Source: Pteria penguin (lineage: Eukaryota; Mollusca; Bivalvia; Pterioida; Pteriidae). From it: a stretch of DNA of 64,000 nt. Where the stretch lies: positions 46,716,996 to 46,780,995 of the forward strand of contig CM068587.1 of the NCBI GenBank assembly GCA_035048485.1, given 5' to 3'. A program made the translations under genes and the position numbers. Below are positions 58,497 to 64,000 of this stretch, piece after piece. How positions within the stretch are numbered: position 1 is the first letter of the stretch; each line of letters opens with the position of its first letter. The notes beneath the pieces were generated by a model. It did no database searches, had not been told where the DNA came from, and was given only the letters and a program-made list of their open reading frames with translations.

Positions 58497-58596
58497 GTGG
58501 AACCGTAAACCGGTTAATCACACCAACTGAGTAACGTTTGTTACTCAGTTGACAGTCCTAGGTCGGTATCGCATCTGTCGTACAATCAATATTTCC
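58497..58596 (+). repeat. Three-copy block, copy 3
   Basis: 'aaccgtaaaccggttaatc' and 'cctaggtcggtatcgc' enclose a perfect 11-bp hairpin (58525-58535 with 58540-58550, loop GTTT). Confidence 0.78.
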
Positions 58597-59534
58597 TTCC
58601 TTCTTTGTCTGTTAGTTTCTCTCTTTCATTCATTCTCTCTTTTCGGCAAAAAGGGGCGTCTACTCATATGTACTTTAAACTATATCTATGAACTTACATG
58701 GCCTTTGTAGGAATAGATAATCATTATATCAAACATGCCGCTCCCAGTGAATTTTTGACCTGTCAATAACCCCGTGTTACGATGCGTCATAAAAAGCTAT
58801 CTAAAACGCTGACGATTTCATAAAATTTTTGTCATAGATTTTTTTTTCACATATTTTAGGCACAAGTAGACATTTTTGTGTCGTATATTCAAACAAAATT
58901 CATGGAATTTGATAATGCAATTTAAGATTTTGACAAGGCTAAATTTAGCCATTATTACCAAAATTTATTATATCATATAAGTTGTTTATTTAAGATATAT
59001 TTCCACAAAGAAATTGAATTAAATGTTTTTATTTGCTTGGTTGTGTGTGTGTGTGTGGGGGGGGGGGGTTGGAAAAATATGGATTAAACTTTTTTTATTT
59101 ATGTACATTCATTAAAAATATCCATACTTGAATAACAATAATATTGATAGATTTTCCTGAAATAAAATAAAATATATTAGATATTTCCTGAAAAGTTTAA
59201 TTCAATACATTAATATATAAACTTATCAATAAATTGATCGTATACCTTAATTTCATCTGTACGTTTGTCCAGGATCGTTTACGACTGATCATATTGATTT
59301 TCTTCCTTGTTTTAACGATTCAATGCCTTCCTGATTACGATTACTTCCTCCTTATGACACCTTCCTTTTACGACTCCCTTCTTTTCAAGATTCCTTCCTT
59401 CTTACTTTACTCCAGCTCCTCATCCGAAGTACACGTGTATATTTACAGGGATGAGAGTACCAGTGATTCAGTACTCCAGTATTTGGAGAAGGTTTTATCG
59501 TTATCTCCCGTGTTTAGCATTGTTCGTTAGTTTG
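58597..59534. other. No gene supported
   Basis: Contains (GT)n-(G)n at 59042-59070. The frame at 59234-59530 is hydrophobic at its start but has no recognisable family. Confidence 0.4.
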
Positions 59535-59943
59535 TTTATTTGTTGACCTACGTCACATCAATATTATTTCACTTGTGATAGCGCAGGCGCGTGTCCAGAA
59601 ATTTCGTCCATAGAGGATCCACCCCAATAAATCTGAGGGTCCACCGAGTTTTTTTTTGCATGTAAATTTACTGAAATTACTTAGAGTAGTACTTTTCGCC
59701 GAATCGCAAGACGGGTTAAGACCCCTGGTCCACCCCTCTGGATCCGTGCATGAAGTGATTTCGTTTGCTTGATGCATTTGACAGAAATACCGACCTTTGT
59801 AACGGGTGATTTACACCAGAGGTTACTTTGAAATAAGTCTTCGGCGCATACTGTCTCATCTAGAAGTCAGGACATCGACGAGTTGAGTTCGAACCCTGGA
59901 CCTCTCGACCACGAGTTTACTGCGCTACTGCTTGAGCTATGCC
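59535..59943 (-). mobile_element. SINE family 1-like, interrupted by a MITE
   Basis: Left piece 'gacctacgtcacatcaat'; right piece from 'tgcttgatgcatttgacag' to the tRNA-like head complement 'gttcgaaccctgg'. The MITE at 59584-59752 separates them. Old and diverged. Confidence 0.8.
59584..59752. mobile_element. MITE, 'gcacggatccag' family, copy 3
   Basis: Opens 'caggcgcgtgtccagaaatt', closes 'ctggatccgtgcatg'. GTGATAGCG (59575-59583) and GTGATTTCG (59755-59763) are a likely 9-bp or 8-bp target duplication. Confidence 0.82.
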
Positions 59944-60034
59944 GAATTTCTAACGCGTTTGGGCTTGATATGTTCCTCTTAGAAGTAAAACTTAATTCTT
60001 TTACAATAATAACAGGGACACTCAATTTTAAGAA

Positions 60035-60060
60035 TTTTCGACCTCCTGGTTTCTATCAAG
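60035..60060 (-). repeat. 'CTTGATAGA-ACC-AGGA-GGT-GAAA' motif, copy 3
   Basis: Minus strand has the same order as 22196-22221, with the stem changed from GGCC/GGCC to ACC/GGT while remaining paired. Confidence 0.55.
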
Positions 60061-60083
60061 TGATCAAAACGATCTGAATACAT

Positions 60084-60280
60084 AGGCGGAACTAGAAATT
60101 TCAGTAGGAGTTGCAGCATGCCTCCATGACTAATGTTTTGCATTGTTCGGTCTCGAAAGGAGGGTTTGGAACCATAAAATGGTAGAAAAAGACCTTTTGG
60201 TAACATTTTCCGACCAAAAGGGAAGGAGCTCGAGGTTGCAACCCCTTCCACCCCTTCCCTCTAAACTCGTCAATGGAATA
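60084..60280. mobile_element. hAT-like MITE, 'taggcggatct' family
   Basis: Left 'taggcggaactagaaattt', interior 'atgttttgcattgttcg' and 'attttccgaccaaaag', right 'ctaaactcgtcaatg'. GAATACA/GAATAGA flank it. Confidence 0.8.
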
Positions 60281-60510
60281 GAACCCTATGTAAACTTCAT
60301 TATTATGCCATGTATAACTCGGAACGTACAAACAATACATGACTGTGTTGAATGTTTCTGTTCTGTTTCCAAATATTTGTCATAAATTCTCTTTTTTTTC
60401 TTCCAGGTCCTGTTAACACATCCTTATTTTTCTAAAAGCATAATTCAGTCAATATGTATATATAATGTAATTGTATTACATTTATTCTTCAGAGTTGGCG
60501 TAAATTTCTC

Positions 60511-60770
60511 TGTAAGGTGCTCTGGTCTTGATCGAAAGGCCTCCGGTTCGAGTCCCGCCGGAGACTCGTTTGTGTCCTATCTTTCGGATGAGACAGTAAA
60601 ACCCAAGGGCAGTTGCCACACTAGACGTGACACTTTAAAGATGTCTCTCTGCTTTTACTGGATCCGCTGTACTATTGGTCTAAATTTCTGTGCACTGCGT
60701 CAGACAGATGCCGTCATCACTTAATTGAAATAATTTTGGTGTGACGTAATACAAAAATCAAACAAAACAA
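60511..60770 (+). mobile_element. SINE family 1, diverged
   Basis: B box 'ggttcgagtcccgcc', core 'ggatgagacagtaaaaccc', 'cagacagatgccgtcat', tail without clear 'atca' repeats. One of the oldest copies. Confidence 0.85.
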
Positions 60771-62819
60771 AACTCATATACATTTTTTGGACTTCGAAGT
60801 CAGAGAAAATATTATGCTGTGTTTATTATTTATGACTAAGAAATCTATTTGATATTTTATATCACGACCAACCAATTAAGACTGATCCAAAATAGTACAT
60901 GATGTAAAAGTGACTTCTTTTCTACGTCATATTGATTGTAGTGCCCAGTAAAATGTTTCTGTCGTAATTAGCTGCATTGATGATCTTAAGAGTTTTTGCT
61001 CTTTGCAGAAGGGACATACGGTAAGGTGGCAGATAGAGCACTTTCCTTTTTTACGCCCACCGTTTTATGTATATTTACCTATAAGTAAAAGTATGTGATA
61101 TATATATCATAAACTCATAGAAATCATATTTTGTTTTTGCTTGAAAACTTTTTTTTTTCATTTGAAGACTTGTATTTTTTCATTGAGGGTGGGACAGAGC
61201 TTAATTGAGAATTGCAAGCTGCGCCCCTCCACTTTTTCGGACTCAGTTCTCTGTTGTATACAGTGAAATGAATACTTGATCAATGTTCCAATATTTTCAC
61301 CGCGTCTAAACAATAGAAATGTCACTTTCACAGAATTGGTAATAATACCGGAAGTGTATAACCAAAATACCAATGTGAAAAGTCTTTGGTATCAGAATTA
61401 TTGACCATGATTTCATAGAAATTCTGTATATAATATTGATTTGGGATTCGAGTTTGTAATACCTTCGATATGGATTTGTTTCGATAATTATCGTACACCT
61501 GGTTATACCGGAAGTGTAATTATTGACCCGGATGTGAAGTTAGTCATATATAAAGACCTTAGTATTGATTCATGATAGCTTAATTTTAGCTTGCTTAAGC
61601 CGAAAGCTGAGGCGAGCTATTGGGATCTGAGTTTGTCCATTGGCTACTTACATGTTTTTCAACAAGTTTTGATGAACCTAGGTAGGAATGAAGAAATATT
61701 GATTATTTGTGATGCCCGTAAGTTAAGGAAAAACTCCACGATTGGGATCAAAAGATCAAACAGCGTAGCCCCCTTCCTTTTGGCATTGACATTGAAAAAC
61801 TTTGTATTGGATGTTTTAGAAAGATGAGTAAAACAGGTTATTTTCGTCTTAGTTAGAAAATAAAATTGTGACACATTGCCCCTATTTGGGTATATTTATT
61901 TCTTATGCTTACTGGGATTTTCTGCCTTGCTTTTGCTTTTATTACTAAGGTTCCCTGCAGAAGGTTTGACTTAAGTGTTATATTTGTTTCCTGGAGTATA
62001 TAGTTTTTGTAACAATTATTTGATAATGCGTCATCGCTGCTTTACGAAATTATTGTTTTGTCAAAAAATTTAGACACAATTCTCAGAACAAATATGTAGA
62101 ACACACATATGCTTAGTACTAGACATACAATTTTGTCATTGTAACTACCACGTTTAAATCCCTCAAATACCACTCTTTGTGTCGATTCTGACTGGTCATT
62201 TTTCAAATATTTTTTTCCCTAGGCCTGAAACTCACAATTGCAAGGCCAAGGTTTTCAAAACTGTACAAGATTATATTTGATTACTGTGGAACTATCTGTG
62301 ATTATCTGTATTTGACGGTAATTGTAGCACACATTGAAACCCTTTCGGGAAATCACATTTTCTTCTAATCACTGAAACTGCCTTGCGAGTTTTAGTGAAA
62401 TCTAAAGAAATATACTCTTCAGACCTCCCTCATAGGGATTCAAACATACATGTACCATGATTAATTGCTCTTGAATAAAGCTATGAATCTGCAGTATTAC
62501 AAAGATCTCAGTGTATGACATATAGAAAATATATATACAAAAAGACATAAAATGTTTTAGTATACTGCAGTCGCAATGCCAACTTATAGTTACTTTAATT
62601 GGTGGAGTTAACCGCTTTACGTGCGATCTTCCCAACTACCGCAAACGAGTACAATCAAATGGACAGACATTAAAGATCTATTAAAAACCTCCATTTAGAA
62701 AACAAGATTCAACAGGTAGCTTAAGCTGAGAGGTCATAAATTCATATAAGCAAAAATATCATAGGATAAAATCTAAGAATCAAAAATAAGAAGGGACATC
62801 AACAAAAGCTAAATGTATT
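60771..62819. other. No gene supported
   Basis: 61565-61720 ('ttgcttaagccgaaagctga', 'ggcgagctattgggatct') resembles a common bivalve dispersed repeat from memory. The remainder is AT-rich. Confidence 0.35.
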
Positions 62820-63100
62820 CTGTCCAAATGGAAGCGAGCCATGATTTACAGGAGGTTCGACTAACAGAGAAGATGGGGTTCAGGCCCCTGTCTCTACTGA
62901 ATACGTTCACACAAGGCCCGTCATAAAAGACGGTCCACCATTCCGTTAGTCAGCATGAAATGCTACTATCATTCCGTACACCACCAATGTAAAAATAGGA
63001 CAAACATTTTTAAGATTAAGATTTTATTAAACGATCTGTTGTTATTTTTAAGACTGAAAAACCGGACTCTAAAATGTTAAAGTTTTTAAATGTTGATTTC
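62820..63100 (-). mobile_element. Penelope-like 3' remnant
   Basis: The minus strand shares 'atgacgggccttgt', 'cctgaacc', 'gctgactaac' and 'gttagtcg' in the same order as 55060-55190, then 'ggctcgcttcc' for 'agctcgctttc'. Only the 3' untranslated part is clearly related. Confidence 0.75.
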
Positions 63101-64000
63101 GCATATTATTGATTGACTATAAGATCCAAATAAATCTTTGTTTTGAGACACATTGTCTCATATTTTTTCGATAATTGAACAGAAATTTTGACATAATTGA
63201 GTAGTAACGGAATATGAGGATCAAACAACAAGCTATAAAGCAAGAGATCGAACCCTGTTGATCGACATTGCGCACATCCCATTTAAGGAAAGTGTTTTGA
63301 ACCGAAATCACAAAATAATTGTTTAATGACGATCAAATGTTTCTTGTGATCTATAAACGTGAAATAATTGTACCGACTTGGTTTTAATGTTAATATATTG
63401 ATTATTAATCACCATGCTTTAAAGTCGTCGTATTCTGCAAGAACATAGAGTTATTTTAGGATAGTTGTCAATCGAGATGTGTAATCGAACGATCTATTCA
63501 CAAATTTGAACTCAAAACTGCATGAACAGATTTCTTGAAACGTGGTCGATAAAGGAATACTTGAAAAGGATCTGTGATGGATGAAATTTCAAAGGCATGA
63601 TATACCTGACATTCCCTTGCCCAGAAAGCCCAAAATAGAGACGTATCAAAGGGTGATAATTTGGTACATTCACACTCAGAAAGACCAGAACAAAAGCAAA
63701 TGGAGAGGAATTGTCATTGATTTATGATATACCCCAAGTCGGGAACCATTTGGCATACCCTTTCTCAGCAAACCCAGAAAAAAATGTTACTTGCCTATTT
63801 TCGACCTTAGGCAAGACACACCTTACATTTTCTCGCTCATCAAGCGGAGTCAGATATTCAGAAATTGCTAATGGTCAAAGATCTCAACAAACGTGAAAAA
63901 GCATAGCTTAGCATAGCATAGCACAACATAACCATTCATACTTCTTTTTATTAGTGTAAACATGGGCCTTATGCCAAATGACACATCCGGATATTAAATA
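63101..64000. other. No feature seen
   Basis: Contains a short 'gcatagcatagca' run at 63900-63925 that may be a pentanucleotide tail; the window ends in unannotated AT-rich DNA. Confidence 0.4.

Noticed and set aside
59234..59530. Secreted or membrane protein with N-terminal hydrophobic stretch
   Set aside because: Hydrophobicity follows from AT-rich DNA; there is no cleavage-site context, splice context or recognisable family.

Overview
This is a eukaryotic, AT-rich, repeat-dominated window, most likely from a marine bivalve or a related lophotrochozoan. The evidence is the repeats: a tRNA-derived SINE with a long conserved core is present in about fifteen copies, a second short tRNA-SINE in six, together with hAT-like 'CAGTGGCGGATC' MITEs, a Penelope-like retroelement and a CR1/Jockey-type LINE. 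I found no bacterial, viral or organellar gene organisation. The organism call is inference.

Only one host gene is well supported. It is a minus-strand exon at 32788-33633 encoding all four signature motifs of the sphingomyelin synthase family, preceded by a convincing splice acceptor. Two weaker exon-like pieces lie at 8758-8852 and 25826-26146. All other coding potential belongs to decayed mobile elements: a LINE at 1125-4206 with 3'-end relatives at 17011-17400 and 41495-41578, a Penelope-like RT at 53665-55200 with a 3' remnant at 62820-63100, a dead Tc1 transposase at 47900-48600, and a small transposon at 40311-40678 carrying the start of a RecQ/DEAD-type helicase.

Layout. 1-7.6 kb: LINE, trinucleotide repeat, 35-bp minisatellite, SINEs, and a 950-bp fold-back element in TTAA. 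7.6-26 kb: simple repeats, minisatellites (47/52, 22 and ~56 bp), SINEs, MITEs, and a hammerhead-like motif near 18.1 kb. 26-32 kb: a perfect 82-bp palindrome, then sparse sequence. 32-34 kb: the sphingolipid gene. 34-47 kb: SINE fragments, a 40-bp minisatellite, the helicase-bearing mini-transposon and MITEs. 47-49.6 kb: a 2.54-kb unit bounded by inverted arrays of a self-complementary 21-bp repeat. 49.6-64 kb: MITEs, duplicated SINEs, the Penelope-like element, a three-copy hairpin block, and nested SINE/MITE insertions.

The strongest candidates for something undescribed are the 368-bp element with perfect 43-bp inverted ends, a 9-bp target duplication and a helicase N-terminus, and the unit bounded by inverted palindromic arrays. 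All comparisons were made by eye within this window; family names beyond it come from general knowledge and were not searched.
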